Below are positions 18,308 to 31,221 of a stretch of DNA of 64,000 nucleotides, one piece after another (position 1 is the first letter of the stretch; every line of letters starts with the position of its first letter). The DNA lies in assembly GCF_036663835.1 (NCBI RefSeq), contig NZ_JAXOJT010000002.1, forward strand, positions 983,501 through 1,047,500, in the 5' to 3' direction. A model generated the notes under the pieces. That model was given only the letters and a program-made list of their open reading frames with translations. It ran no database searches and had not been told where the DNA came from. Made by a program: the position numbers and the translations under genes. This DNA is from Sphingomonas sp. LT1P40. Its GTDB lineage: Bacteria; Pseudomonadota; Alphaproteobacteria; Sphingomonadales; Sphingomonadaceae.

Positions 18308-19233
18308 GGAAGCTGGGGGGCTTGATTACCGCGAGTGCCACGCTGGTCGTCATGGGGACGTGCAGCATGGCACCCGAACAGATGGCGGCGGTTGCGGCGT
18401 CACCCGCATCCGCGCCGCCGCCGGTTGCCGTCGCCGTCCCGCAAGCCCGCCCCGCCGCATCGCGCAACGGTTTCATTTTCAACGGTCCGTTGATTCAGGG
18501 CGGTGCCGTGCTGGGCACCGCGCCCGCGCTGACCAGTCGGCTGGTGTTTCAGGGGCAGGACGTGCCCGTCGCCGCCGATGGCCGCTTCCTGATCGCCTTC
18601 GACCGCGACGCCGGGCCGAGTGCCGCGATCGTCGCCACCCGCGTCGATGGCAGCGAAGTGCGCCGCACGCTATCGGTCCAGCCGCGCGCGTGGCGGATCG
18701 AGCGGCTGAACACGCTGCCGCGCATTTCGCAGCCGAGCGAGGAATATGCCCGCCGCCGCCCCGGCGAAGTCGCGCAGATCAATGCCGCGCGTGCGCTGAA
18801 ATCGGATTCGCATGGCTGGCGACAGAATTTCATGTGGCCGATCACCGGCCGTATCTCCGGCCTGTTCGGCTCGCAGCGCATCTATAAGGGCGAGCCGGGG
18901 TCGTATCATTCGGGCGTGGATGTCGCGCGGCCCAGCGGCAGCCCGGTGCTGGCACCCGCAGACGGCGTCGTCATCCTCGCCGCCAGCGCCCCCTTTACGC
19001 TGGAGGGCAAGCTGCTGATGGTCGATCACGGGATGGGCCTCAACAGCGCATTCCTGCATCTGTCGCGGATCGACGTGCGCGTCGGCGATGTCGTGCGGCG
19101 CGGCCAGACGATCGGCGCGGTCGGCACCACGGGCCGTTCGACCGGTCCGCACCTTCACTGGGGGATGCGCTGGCGCAATGCCAAGATCGACCCGCTGCTG
19201 ATCGCGGGATCGATGCCCGTTACGGCCGACTGA
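18304..19233 (+). CDS. M23-family metallopeptidase (LytM domain)
   Basis: 309 residues: hydrophobic N-terminus (a signal peptide, possibly lipoprotein-like at MGTCS), a beta-rich central domain, then a LytM/M23 domain with the zinc ligands YHSGVDVA (His202, Asp206) and GPHLHWG (His283, His285). Enzymes of this type are endopeptidases that cut peptidoglycan cross-bridges; some act only as amidase activators, but here all four expected residues are present, so it should be active. It overlaps the DUF2093 gene by ATGA. Confidence 0.92.
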   Translation: MRKLGGLITASATLVVMGTCSMAPEQMAAVAASPASAPPPVAVAVPQARPAASRNGFIFNGPLIQGGAVLGTAPALTSRLVFQGQDVPVAADGRFLIAFDRDAGPSAAIVATRVDGSEVRRTLSVQPRAWRIERLNTLPRISQPSEEYARRRPGEVAQINAARALKSDSHGWRQNFMWPITGRISGLFGSQRIYKGEPGSYHSGVDVARPSGSPVLAPADGVVILAASAPFTLEGKLLMVDHGMGLNSAFLHLSRIDVRVGDVVRRGQTIGAVGTTGRSTGPHLHWGMRWRNAKIDPLLIAGSMPVTAD

Positions 19234-19240
19234 CAAACCT

Positions 19241-19786
19241 TCACCCGATACGCCGCACCTTGAGCGACCGTCGCTTGTTGAACGAGGCGTTGTAGCTGCC
19301 CAGCGCGCCGCGCTGGATCCGCACCGCTTCCCCCGAACGCGGCGGAAAGCCGCGCGCCGATTCCGTGGTGATCCAGCGGGTGTCGTCGTCGAGCGTCACC
19401 TGCCAGCGATCGGCTGCGATCTGAAGTACGCCGGCGACGCGGCCGTTGATCTCCGGGATGTCTTCCTTGTTGTCTTCGTCGTCGCCGCCGCCGAACAGTT
19501 TGATGCGTGGAAGGGTGAAACCGAACAGCGAGCGGCGCGTCTTCTGCACCTCGGCGCGGTCGAGTACGACCAGATCCTTGCGCTCGCGCGCGGCGGCCAG
19601 GTCGCCCGCCGCCTTGTCGAAACAGGCCAGGCGTGCTGTGGAATCGGTGACGGTGCGGCACGCGGCGATCGCATCGACGATGACGCCGCCCTGTCCCTCG
19701 CCGGTCGTGCGCTCCTGCGCCGCAGCGGGGGGCGCAGCAGCGGCGGTCACCGCAAGTGCCAGTACAAACCCCGAGACCTTCATCAT
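19241..19786 (-). CDS. Exported protein of unknown function
   Basis: 181 residues with a signal peptide (MKVSGFVLALAVTAAAAPPAAAQ), two cysteines in IAACRTVTDSTARLACFDKA that could form a disulfide, a charged Asp/Glu-rich loop (GGGDDEDNKEDIPE) and a C-terminal beta-rich half (RWQVTLDDDTRWIT, RRSLKVRRIG). GGGAGGG precedes tandem ATG codons. The cysteine segment recalls VasI-like and other small periplasmic proteins, but I cannot assign a family. It is convergent with the M23 peptidase, 7 bases apart. Confidence 0.7.
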   Translation of the reverse strand: MMKVSGFVLALAVTAAAAPPAAAQERTTGEGQGGVIVDAIAACRTVTDSTARLACFDKAAGDLAAARERKDLVVLDRAEVQKTRRSLFGFTLPRIKLFGGGDDEDNKEDIPEINGRVAGVLQIAADRWQVTLDDDTRWITTESARGFPPRSGEAVRIQRGALGSYNASFNKRRSLKVRRIG

Positions 19787-20047
19787 CCAACCCTCCCGAA
19801 ACCGGTATTTTCGCATCCCTAACCCACCCGCGACCGCCCTGAAAGCAAGCGTTGATCGGGGCCGGAACGGACCCGTTGCAACTGTGACGATTTTGTCACG
19901 ACTGCCGGCAAACCTGTTTTGCACATGCACAACACCATTGTCGGCAAGCGGCGGCGCGACCTATGCACTCGAAATGTTGCGCCCGGTCCCTCCGGCGCAT
20001 CGACAAACTCAGGCGGAAAACCGCCATTTTGAAGGGGTGCTCTACTC

Positions 20048-23000
20048 ATGGTATCAATCACTCGCACGCGACTGATGACGTCGACGCTGCTGCTCAGCGG
20101 CGCATTGTTCATCGCGCCTGCTCACGCGCAGGACGTCGGCCCGGTCGAAAGCGTCGCTGAAGAAGAAGGTCAGACCGTCATCGTCACCGGTTCGCGTATC
20201 GCGCGTCCCGACATCGAGACGGCAGCTCCGATCGCTTCGATCGGCGCAGAGGAAATCGCGCTTCAGGCCGGTTCGGGCAATATCGAGAACGTCCTGAACG
20301 ACCTTCCGCAGGTTAACGCGACGACCACCGCTTCGTCGAACAACCCCGGCGGCGGCGTTGCCACCGTCAACCTGCGTCTGCTCGGCACGGCGCGCACGCT
20401 CGTGCTGGTCGATGGCCGCCGCTACGTGTCCTTCGACGTCAGCCAGGTCGTCGATCTCAACACCATCCCCGGCGCGCTGGTCGAGCGTATCGACGTCGTG
20501 ACCGGTGGCCGTTCGGCCATTTACGGTTCGGACGCGATCGCCGGCGTCGTCAACTTCGTCACCAAGAAGGATTTCTCGGGCGTCGAATTGAACTCGAGCT
20601 ACGACGTAACCGAGCGCGGTGACGGCCAGGTCTGGAACATCGGCGGCACCATCGGTGCGAACCTCGACGATGGCCGCGGCAATGTGGTTGCGCATGTCAG
20701 CTACCTGAACCGCAAGGGCACCTATGCCGGTGCGCGTCCATTCGGCCGTCTGGCGTTGACCGACCGCCTTGTCCCGGGCACGACCACGGGCCAGCGCGAG
20801 ATCATCAATGCCGGCTCGCCAAGCGGCCCGCAGACTCGCATCCTGTTGTCGGGCGCTCAGGCGACGGCAGCTGGCGGCTTCTTCGGCACCGGCGCGGCAA
20901 CGAACCTCGACTTCAACCCCGATGGCAGCATCGGACCGTTCGTCGATACGACCGATTCGTACAACTTTGCACCGGTCAACTATCTGACTGTCCCGCAGGA
21001 GCGTTTCCTGATCTCGACCTCCGGTCATTACGAGATCACGCCGGCCGTGATCCCGTATATCGAAGCGCAGTTCATCAACAACCGCGTCACGACCGAATTG
21101 GCAGCGACCCCGGTCGGCAACTCGACACCGTTCGGCACCGGCTCGCTTGGCGCGCTGCGCGTGCAGACCAACTCGACCTTCTTTTCGCAGTCGGTCCGCA
21201 ATGGCCTGAACGCGATCGACGCAAGCGAGACCACGGCGGGCCTCGATGTTCAGGGTGACGGTTACGTCCGCCTGACCAGCTTCGGCTATCGTACCGTTCC
21301 GCTTGGGCCGCGCCAGAATACCGATGACCGCAATGCATACCGCATCGTTGCCGGTGTGCGCGGCGATATCGGTGGTGGCTGGAACTACGACGCGAACTAC
21401 ATGTACGCGCGGACCAAGAACTCGCAGCGCCAGGCTGGCAATATTGCGATCAGCAACTTCATCGCTGCAACCACGACGGCTTTCCGCAACCCGACCGGCG
21501 GCGCGATCTCGCCGTTCCCGTTCGTGGGCGTCGCGGGCGGCGGCGAGCTGGTTTGTGCCGATGCGGCTGCACGGGCAGCAGGCTGCGTACCGGCCAACAT
21601 CTTCGGCACCGGCAACATCTCGCAGGCGGCGATCAACTATCTCGCCATCGGCGCGACCAACCTGCAGGAATACACCACTGAGGTGGCGACTGCAGCGATC
21701 ACCAATTCCGAACTGTTCGACATTGGCGGTGGCCCGGTCGGCCTCGCAGTCGGTGTCGAGTGGCGTCGTGAAGCGGGTGCGAACACGCCGGATCAGTTCC
21801 TGGCATCGGGCAACGTCGCGGGCTTCAACCCGGGGCGTCCGACCGCCGGCAGCTATTCGGTCCGTGAGGCCTTCGCCGAAGTCAACGTACCGCTGATCAC
21901 CGACGGCTTCATCCACAAGCTGGAGCTGAATGCCGCAGGCCGCGTTTCGGATTATTCGAACGCACCGGGTACCGTTTATACCTATGCGTTTGGCGGTATC
22001 CTGGCGCCGGTCAGGGATCTGTCGTTCCGCGCCCAGTATTCGCGGGCAATCCGCGGGCCGAGCGTGAACGAACTGTTCCTGGGCAACACCGTCAGCTTCT
22101 CGGGTAACATCGAGGGTTGCGGCGGCGCCAATGCGGCGCCGGGTGGCGATCGCAATGCGTTCTGTCAGAGCCTGGGCATTCCGGCCGCGGTGCTGGCCGA
22201 TCCGTTGCAGCGTGCAGCGCTCGCCAGCGCGACCATCGTCAACCCGCCGACGTTCCTGGGCGGTAACCCGAACCTGAAGGAAGAAACGGCCACGACGTGG
22301 ACCGTGGGCGCGGTGCTCTCGCCTACCTTCCTGCCGGGCTTCAGCGCGACGGTGGATTACTACAATATCGAGATCGAGGACTATATCTCGACCGTTGGTA
22401 CCGCCAATATCGGTGCGGCTTGTTTCGAGCAGCGCGTGGCAGCCTTCTGTTCGCTCATCACCCGCAACTCGGCGGGCCAGATCGAGCGGATCGACGATCG
22501 CAACGCGAACACCGGCGGTCTCAAGACCGACGGCATCGACGTCGGTGTCAACTACAACCACCGGTTCGAGCAGATGTTCGGTGCGGAGGACTTCCGTCTG
22601 GGCTTCAGCTTCCTGGGTTCGCGTCTGTTGAACTATGACGTTACCCCGGTGCAGGGCCTGCCGATCGTCCGTGAGTGCGCGGGTACCTTCGGTCGCCTGT
22701 GCGCGGTCGGTGCGACCACCACGCCGCCAAAGCCGAAATGGCGTCACACTGCCCGCCTGACGGCAGGCACCGACCTGATCCGCGTTTCGGGTCAGTGGCG
22801 TCACCTGGGAGCGACCGAGGACGACGCTGCGCGGATCACCGCGGCGCCGGTTTACTTCGTCGAGAAGCTGCCTTCGGCCGACTATTTCGACCTGACGCTC
22901 GCCGCGTCGCCAACCGACAATTTCGACCTGTCGATCGGCGTCACCAACCTGTTCGACAAGCAGCCTCCGCTGCTGGCGTCGGCACAGTCGGGTGGTTCGG

Positions 23001-23080
23001 GCGAGCAGACCAACACCTTCCCGACCTATTACGACGTGATGGGTCGTTCGTTCTTCGTCAGCGCGCGCATCAAATATTGA
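20048..23080 (+). CDS. TonB-dependent outer-membrane receptor
   Basis: 1010 residues: signal peptide ending APAHAQ, TonB-box-like EGQTVIVTGSRI (about 39-50), a plug domain (about 55-180; ENVLNDLPQVN, LVLVDGRRYV, GGRSAIYGSDAIAGVVNFVTK) and a 22-strand-type barrel ending SFFVSARIKY with a C-terminal aromatic. It imports a substrate across the outer membrane with energy from TonB-ExbBD. The substrate cannot be read from sequence; the family is common in sphingomonads for saccharides and other polymers. Codon choice is strongly biased to C-ending codons, a sign of high expression. It ends at a strong terminator. Confidence 0.95.
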   Translation: MVSITRTRLMTSTLLLSGALFIAPAHAQDVGPVESVAEEEGQTVIVTGSRIARPDIETAAPIASIGAEEIALQAGSGNIENVLNDLPQVNATTTASSNNPGGGVATVNLRLLGTARTLVLVDGRRYVSFDVSQVVDLNTIPGALVERIDVVTGGRSAIYGSDAIAGVVNFVTKKDFSGVELNSSYDVTERGDGQVWNIGGTIGANLDDGRGNVVAHVSYLNRKGTYAGARPFGRLALTDRLVPGTTTGQREIINAGSPSGPQTRILLSGAQATAAGGFFGTGAATNLDFNPDGSIGPFVDTTDSYNFAPVNYLTVPQERFLISTSGHYEITPAVIPYIEAQFINNRVTTELAATPVGNSTPFGTGSLGALRVQTNSTFFSQSVRNGLNAIDASETTAGLDVQGDGYVRLTSFGYRTVPLGPRQNTDDRNAYRIVAGVRGDIGGGWNYDANYMYARTKNSQRQAGNIAISNFIAATTTAFRNPTGGAISPFPFVGVAGGGELVCADAAARAAGCVPANIFGTGNISQAAINYLAIGATNLQEYTTEVATAAITNSELFDIGGGPVGLAVGVEWRREAGANTPDQFLASGNVAGFNPGRPTAGSYSVREAFAEVNVPLITDGFIHKLELNAAGRVSDYSNAPGTVYTYAFGGILAPVRDLSFRAQYSRAIRGPSVNELFLGNTVSFSGNIEGCGGANAAPGGDRNAFCQSLGIPAAVLADPLQRAALASATIVNPPTFLGGNPNLKEETATTWTVGAVLSPTFLPGFSATVDYYNIEIEDYISTVGTANIGAACFEQRVAAFCSLITRNSAGQIERIDDRNANTGGLKTDGIDVGVNYNHRFEQMFGAEDFRLGFSFLGSRLLNYDVTPVQGLPIVRECAGTFGRLCAVGATTTPPKPKWRHTARLTAGTDLIRVSGQWRHLGATEDDAARITAAPVYFVEKLPSADYFDLTLAASPTDNFDLSIGVTNLFDKQPPLLASAQSGGSGEQTNTFPTYYDVMGRSFFVSARIKY

Positions 23081-23106
23081 TCGCACGTCCCGACGGGACA
23101 AATTCG

Positions 23107-23138
23107 GGGGCGGTGCCGCAAGGTGCCGCCCCTTTTTT
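23107..23138 (+). terminator. Rho-independent terminator of the TonB receptor
   Basis: GGGGCGG (23107-23113) pairs with CCGCCCC (23126-23132), with an inner GCC/GGT helix closing a GCAA loop, followed by six T residues. It is 27 bases after the receptor stop. Confidence 0.88.
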
Positions 23139-23161
23139 GTGGGTGAATCAGATGCGAGCGG

Positions 23162-23883
23162 TCAGGGCTGTCCGCTGCGCAGCCAGCCGGTAACTGACAA
23201 ACGCGGGTGCGCGGCATAGGGCGCGACGAGGCTGACGCTGTGCGCTTGCGGCACCGCAAACAGGCTCAGCGTGTTGAAGCCGGGGACATAGCCCTCGGCT
23301 ATTCCGCCGGCGCCGCCATGGAACAGCAGCAGTCCACCCCATTCGGCGCGCCACTGCGGCGTCAGTCCCAGCACATAAGCGGCGTGGCGGTTCTTGCCAG
23401 GCACCGCATCGTCATGCGCGGTCAGGAAATCGCCGGACAGGTATCGCGTCGCCTGGGCATCGGCGAAGGTCGGGCCGGTGTCGCCGGTGATCGATGCCAG
23501 CATGGCGAGGACCGGCGGGCTTGAGAGAAATGCGGCGAGCGCGGCCAGTGGATCGCCCTGCGCCGCACGTGCCGCCGCAGCGTCGGGCACGCGGATCGAA
23601 TCATAGCGATATTGGAACCCGGCGCGCGCGGCACTGTGGACGGCATCGTCGAGCCGCGTGCGCTGGTCCGGCGTGAGGGCGGCCAACTCTGCGGCGGCGA
23701 ACTCGAAAACCTTGTCGCTCGAGTTCAGCACCCGCCGCCAGTCGGCCCGCGCGGCCAAGTGCGCGGCCAGCCGTTCGGCATGGGCGTCGGTCAGAAACGG
23801 CGCGATCTGCACCCGACCGTCCCGCGCAAAGGCTGTTGCCAGCCGCGCGGGATCGATCGAGGGGTGGAGCGCGAACCCCGCGT

Positions 23884-23887
<4 letters not shown>
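23162..23887 (-). CDS. 2OG-Fe(II) oxygenase (prolyl-4-hydroxylase-like)
   Basis: 241 residues with the double-stranded beta-helix of iron/2-oxoglutarate oxygenases: the HxD pair in [10 protein letters not shown] (His158, Asp160), distal His216 in [10 protein letters not shown] and the 2OG-binding Arg229 in [10 protein letters not shown]; all ligands are present. The closest class is the prolyl-4-hydroxylase type, so the substrate may be a protein. It overlaps the clpB stop by ATGA, so it is translationally coupled to a chaperone gene. No signal peptide is visible, so it should act in the cytoplasm. Confidence 0.88.
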
Positions 23888-26463
<2,576 letters not shown>

Positions 26464-26497
26464 GTGTGTCCCTGTCGTCTCTTGTGACGCGAGGTAA

Positions 26498-26519
26498 TGT
26501 TGTATTTATGCAACACAAG
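26498..26519 (-). promoter_or_regulatory. Dyad and CTTG box upstream of clpB
   Basis: TGTTG-N8-CAACA forms a short inverted repeat 35 bases before clpB; on the minus strand CTTG (26519-26516) directly precedes it, as in the -35 box of heat-shock sigma-32 promoters. No convincing sigma-32 -10 box follows, so this is only a candidate. Confidence 0.3.
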
Positions 26520-26598
26520 AGGTCGCGCGCAGAAATCCGCGCGCGACCGAACCTGTCTTACGATGATGCCGCCTGCAAGTGCCGGGTTGTCGTCCGGC

Positions 26599-28260
26599 TT
26601 ATTTGCGCTTCGGTTTGGCGACGACCGGTGCGGGTGCCTTGTCCGCACCCTTGGCAAAGGTATCGCCGAAGAAATTGCCGGCATACCAGCGCGGTGCCTC
26701 CGCCGCGTCGGCGATCTCGCGGGCAATCAGGTAGTTGATGCGGGCGAACTTCGCCCCCGCCGCCCAATTGAAATCCTGTGACAGATCATCGCTTGGCTTG
26801 TGATAACGACCGCTCAGAAACGCACCGAATTTTGCGCCGCCTTCCCCGGCGAAACCAGTGGCGAGCATGATCGACGGCACGCCCTCGACCACGAAGCTGT
26901 AGTGATCGGAGCGGGTGAAGACGCCCTGTTCCGGCATCGGATCGGGCGAAACCGTGATCCCCGCTTTCGCCGTTGCGCGCGCGGCAATCGGGCCGAGCGT
27001 CGAATGTTCGCCGCCGAACGCGATGACGTCGGTGAAGTCGTAAGTGAGCACCGGCATGTCGAGATTGACGACGCCGACCAGCTTGTCGCCCTTCGGCATT
27101 GGCAGATGCTTGGCGAGATATTGCGAGCCGAGCAGGCCGTCCTCTTCCGCCGTCACCGCAGCGAAAACGATTGTGCGTTTGGGGCGCTGCGCGCTTTCCG
27201 AAAAGGCGCGCGCGACCTCCAGCATCGTGGCGATGCCCGCAGCATTGTCCATCGCGCCGTTATAGATCCTGTCGCCCACCAGCTTTGGATCGACCCCATC
27301 ATGGTCAAGGTGTGCGGTCAGGAGCACCACCTCGTGGCGCAGCTTGGGGTCGCTGCCCGGTAGCACCGCGACCACATTGGGGCTGGTCATCCGCTCGACG
27401 TCGCTGTGGCGCTCCAGGCGCACGGGTGCCTTGAGCGCAAAGCCACGCGGCATCGCCCCCTTGCGGCGGCTCTTGCTGTCGGCGGTGTCGAGCACACGCT
27501 TCAGAGTAGTCGGTGCGCCCGCGAACAGCGCTTCGGCGGCAGGGCCATTGGCATAGGCGCCGATCAGGATGCCGGGCGTCGGCGACCATGGTTTGCCGTC
27601 CTTGCCCACCCACACATAGCGCGACAGGCTGGTATAGCTCGCCAGCCGTTTCCACGGCGTCGTTTTGAGCGAGCTGCGGGTCGGCACGGTAATCACACCG
27701 ATCGCACCGCGTTCCTGCGCCATCCGCGCCTTTTCGGCGGACAGATGCGCGGCGATCTCGCTTGGCACGCGCCCTTGGGGCACGCCCGCCAGCAGCACGA
27801 CGACCTTGCCGCGCACGTCCAGCCCGGAATAATCGTCAAAGCCGTTGGCCGGGGAATCGAGGCCGTAACCGACGAACACGGCATCCGCCGAAACCACCTG
27901 ATCCGGGTGGCGGGCGAGCGCAGTCATCATCACATCGACGCCATTCTCAAAGGTTTTGCCGCCGATCGTGAGGGTCGTGGCCTTGTCCTTGCTCAGTTTC
28001 GCGCGGGCAAACTCAATCGGTTGATACCAGTCCTTCGTGCCGCCGGGCTTCAGGCCCAGCGCGTCGAAGCGTGTGGCGACATAGCGCGCGGCGATATCGT
28101 ATCCGCGCGTTCCCGCGTCGCGCCCCTCCAGCAAATCGTCGGCGAGGAATTCGACATGGGCGCGGACTTGCTCCGCCGAGAATGTCGGTTCGGGTGCCTG
28201 TTGGGCAGCAACGGGCGAGGCAGCCGCGAGCAAGGCGGCGGTAACGAGTCTCAGACGCAT
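26599..28260 (-). CDS. M28-family aminopeptidase with PA domain
   Basis: 553 residues: signal peptide (MRLRLVTAALLAAASPVAAQ), a protease-associated insert (about 125-260) and an M28 zinc peptidase domain with LLTAHLDHDG (His317), NGAMDNAAG (Asp338) and AAVTAEEDGLLGS (Glu372/Glu373). All metal and catalytic residues are visible. It should be a secreted or periplasmic aminopeptidase. GGGGAAG precedes the ATG. It diverges from the M16 peptidase at 28383, with about 120 bases between the two starts. Confidence 0.93.
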   Translation of the reverse strand: MRLRLVTAALLAAASPVAAQQAPEPTFSAEQVRAHVEFLADDLLEGRDAGTRGYDIAARYVATRFDALGLKPGGTKDWYQPIEFARAKLSKDKATTLTIGGKTFENGVDVMMTALARHPDQVVSADAVFVGYGLDSPANGFDDYSGLDVRGKVVVLLAGVPQGRVPSEIAAHLSAEKARMAQERGAIGVITVPTRSSLKTTPWKRLASYTSLSRYVWVGKDGKPWSPTPGILIGAYANGPAAEALFAGAPTTLKRVLDTADSKSRRKGAMPRGFALKAPVRLERHSDVERMTSPNVVAVLPGSDPKLRHEVVLLTAHLDHDGVDPKLVGDRIYNGAMDNAAGIATMLEVARAFSESAQRPKRTIVFAAVTAEEDGLLGSQYLAKHLPMPKGDKLVGVVNLDMPVLTYDFTDVIAFGGEHSTLGPIAARATAKAGITVSPDPMPEQGVFTRSDHYSFVVEGVPSIMLATGFAGEGGAKFGAFLSGRYHKPSDDLSQDFNWAAGAKFARINYLIAREIADAAEAPRWYAGNFFGDTFAKGADKAPAPVVAKPKRK

Positions 28261-28382
28261 GACTTCCCCTATGATTTCACCAGCCTAACCAAAGACGGGC
28301 GGCGTACAAGTCGGTTGCGTGACCATGGGTGCGCGCCCTATGCTGTAACGATCGTAACCAGTGTCATCGGAACCCCCGCCCC

Positions 28383-31202
28383 ATGAAACCCATTTTCGCC
28401 AGCCTGACTGCGCTTGCAGTCGTGCTCGCCGCCCCTGCCATCGCTCAGCAGGCCCCGGCACCCGCACCGGTCGCCGATCTCGTGAAGCGTGTGGATATCC
28501 CCTATGAGGAATTTCGGCTGGCCAATGGCCTGCGCGTGGTCATTCATACCGACCGCAAGGCCCCGGTGGTCGGCGTTGCGGTGTGGTATGATGTCGGGTC
28601 GAAGCATGAGCCCAAGGGCAAGACGGGCTTTGCGCATCTGTTCGAGCATCTGATGTTCAACGGCAGTGAGAATTCGCCGGGCGAGTTTTTCGAGCCGCTG
28701 AAGGAAGTCGGCGCGACCGACTATAACGGCACGACCAATGCCGACCGGACGAATTATTTCCAGACGGTGCCGCGCGTCGCGCTGGAACGCGCGCTGTTCC
28801 TGGAAAGCGACCGCATGGGCTATCTGCTCGGCGCGATGACGCAGGGGAAGCTGGATGAGCAGCGCGGCGTCGTCCAGAACGAGAAGCGCCGTGGCGACAC
28901 CCAACCTTATGGCCTGTTGCGCTACAAGATCAGCGAAGGGCTGTTTCCGGAGGGGCATCCCTATCGCCACTCGACGATCGGTTCGATGGCCGATCTCGAT
29001 GCCGCCAGCCTTGACGATGTGAAGAACTGGTTCCGTCAATATTACGGTCCGAACAATGCCGTGCTGGTGCTGGCCGGTGACATCGACGCCAGGACCGCGA
29101 AACCGCTGGTCGAGAAATATTTCGGGGCCATCGCCAAAAGTCAAAAGACGGTCGATCCCACGATCGCGATCCCCACGCTCGCCGCGCCGAAAATCGAGGT
29201 GATGAAGGATCGCGTCGCGGTCACCCGTATCTATCGCATGTGGGCCGTCCCCGGCGCGCGTGATCCGGAATCGATCGTGCTCGATGCATCGACCGGCGTG
29301 CTTGGCGGCCTCGCCAGCTCGCGGCTCGACAATGCGCTGGTCAAGAAGGAGAAGCTGGCGGTCAGCGTCGGCGCGTACAATCAGTCGTTGTCGCAGGCGG
29401 GGATGGTGCTGATCTCCGCCGATGTCCGCCCGGGTGTCGATCCGGCGGTGGTTGGCAAGCGGCTCGACGAGCTGATCGCCGAATATCTGAAAACCGGTCC
29501 TACGGCGGACGAACTGGCGCGGTACAAGACGCGCAGCGCATCGTCGCGCATCGCCGGGTTGGAATCGGTCGGCGGGTTCGGGGGCAAGGCGGTGACGCTG
29601 GCGTCGGGCGCGCTCTACAAGAACGATCCGGGGGCCTATAAGAAAGAACTCGCGCAGCTGGCGGCGGTAACTCCGGCACAGGCGCGTGCGGTGACCGCGA
29701 AATGGCTGTCGCGTCCGGTCTATGCGCTGACGATCGAGCCGGGCGCACGCGAGGCCTATGCCGAGGCGGCGCCGGTTGCGAAGAAGCCGCCGGTGGCGGA
29801 GGTTCCGTTCAAGGGCACGCGCGGCGCGTTGCCAGCAGTTGCCGATGTCAGCGACATCGATTTCCCCACGGTCACGCGCACCAAACTCTCCAACGGGATC
29901 GAGCTGGTCTATGCCCAGCGCAGCGCGGTGCCGGTGACTCAGGCGGTCATCAGCTTCGATGCCGGCGTCGCGTCCGATGTGACCGGCGCGCTGGGAACAG
30001 AGGGCATGACCCTCGACCTGCTGGAGGAAGGTACCGCCACCCGCGATTCGATCGCGATTGCCGAGGCGCAGGAGCGGCTGGGCGCGGCGATCGGCGCGGG
30101 CAGTTCATCCGACCGGGCATCGATATCTTTGTTCACTCCCAGCCCCAATCTGGCGGGTTCGCTGGAACTGATGGCGGACATCACACGCAACCCGTCCTTC
30201 CCCGCCGCCGAGCTGGAGCGCGTGCGCGGCCAGACGCTGGCGCAGATCGCGCAGGTCAAGGCTAACCCCAATGGACTCGCCGCGATGGCGCTCCCGCCGC
30301 TGCTTTACGGCAAGGATTCGCCCTATGCGAAAACCGCCGCGGTCGCGGGCGATGCCGATGCGGTGGCCAAGATGACCCGTGCCGACCTGATCGCTTATTA
30401 CAAGGCGTGGATCCGTCCGGAAAAGGCGAAGATCTTCGTCGTTTCCGACCGCCCGCTGGCCGAGATCAAGACGGCGTTCGAGACGCGCTTCGGCGACTGG
30501 AAGGGCGAGGGCGCGGCCGGCGTCAAAACCTTTGGCAAGATGCAGCAGGCGAGCCCGCGCATCATCCTGATCGATCGGCCCGATTCGCCGCAATCGACCC
30601 TGATCGGTGCGCAGATGACATCGCTCGATCCGTTCGGCGATCCGATTGCGATTGGCACCGCCAGTGAAGTGCTGGGCGGCGATTTCCTGTCGCGTATCAA
30701 CATGGATCTGCGCGAGGAGAAAGCGTGGTCCTATGGCGCACGTGGCAGTGTTAGCCGGATGGAACATGCCGTCCCGCTCATCATCTCGACCTCGGTCCAG
30801 GCCGACAAGACCGGGCCGTCGATCGCCTCGATCCAGGAAGAAGTGCGCGATTTCCTGAGCACCAAGGGCGTGACGCCAGTGGAGTTCGATCGTTCGGTCA
30901 TCAGCAACATCCGCAAGATGGCGGGTCAGTATGAGACGGCGGCGTCGGTGCTTGGCGCGATGCAGTCGAATGACTTCATGCGCCGCCCGGACGACTATCA
31001 GGAGCAGGTCGCAAAAAAATATCGCGCGCTGACGGCGGCACAGGTTGACGCTGCGGCACGCGCGGCATTCGATCCCGCACGCTTTGTGTGGATCGTGGTT
31101 GGCGAGGCGGCGCAGGTGAAGCCGCAGCTTGACACGCTGGGTCTGCCTGTCGAGGTTATCGCCGCAACCCCCGTGGCGGGCGCACCCAAGGCCGCGAAAT
31201 AA
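28383..31202 (+). CDS. M16-family metallopeptidase (two-half insulinase type)
   Basis: 939 residues with signal peptide (MKPIFASLTALAVVLAAPAIAQ). The N-terminal half has the inverted zinc motif HLFEH (His85, Glu88, His89) and the third ligand Glu167 in VVQNEKRR, so it is catalytic; the C-terminal half (from about 500) has the fold but no HxxEH motif, as in other fused M16 proteins. It should degrade peptides in the periplasm. The ATG at 28383 is chosen because it begins the signal peptide; the frame is open from 28329. It is divergent from another exported peptidase at 26599. Confidence 0.94.
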   Translation: MKPIFASLTALAVVLAAPAIAQQAPAPAPVADLVKRVDIPYEEFRLANGLRVVIHTDRKAPVVGVAVWYDVGSKHEPKGKTGFAHLFEHLMFNGSENSPGEFFEPLKEVGATDYNGTTNADRTNYFQTVPRVALERALFLESDRMGYLLGAMTQGKLDEQRGVVQNEKRRGDTQPYGLLRYKISEGLFPEGHPYRHSTIGSMADLDAASLDDVKNWFRQYYGPNNAVLVLAGDIDARTAKPLVEKYFGAIAKSQKTVDPTIAIPTLAAPKIEVMKDRVAVTRIYRMWAVPGARDPESIVLDASTGVLGGLASSRLDNALVKKEKLAVSVGAYNQSLSQAGMVLISADVRPGVDPAVVGKRLDELIAEYLKTGPTADELARYKTRSASSRIAGLESVGGFGGKAVTLASGALYKNDPGAYKKELAQLAAVTPAQARAVTAKWLSRPVYALTIEPGAREAYAEAAPVAKKPPVAEVPFKGTRGALPAVADVSDIDFPTVTRTKLSNGIELVYAQRSAVPVTQAVISFDAGVASDVTGALGTEGMTLDLLEEGTATRDSIAIAEAQERLGAAIGAGSSSDRASISLFTPSPNLAGSLELMADITRNPSFPAAELERVRGQTLAQIAQVKANPNGLAAMALPPLLYGKDSPYAKTAAVAGDADAVAKMTRADLIAYYKAWIRPEKAKIFVVSDRPLAEIKTAFETRFGDWKGEGAAGVKTFGKMQQASPRIILIDRPDSPQSTLIGAQMTSLDPFGDPIAIGTASEVLGGDFLSRINMDLREEKAWSYGARGSVSRMEHAVPLIISTSVQADKTGPSIASIQEEVRDFLSTKGVTPVEFDRSVISNIRKMAGQYETAASVLGAMQSNDFMRRPDDYQEQVAKKYRALTAAQVDAAARAAFDPARFVWIVVGEAAQVKPQLDTLGLPVEVIAATPVAGAPKAAK

Positions 31203-31221
31203 TCAGACAGGAGAGACCGAC

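Noticed and set aside
19787..20047. Regulatory site before the TonB receptor
   Set aside because: No convincing dyad or promoter boxes seen.
20054..23101. 1015-codon open frame on the minus strand opposite the TonB receptor
   Set aside because: Long antisense frames arise from the C-ending codon bias at high GC; the sense strand has a clear receptor with signal peptide and barrel, and the antisense product is Arg/Asp-rich with no domain.
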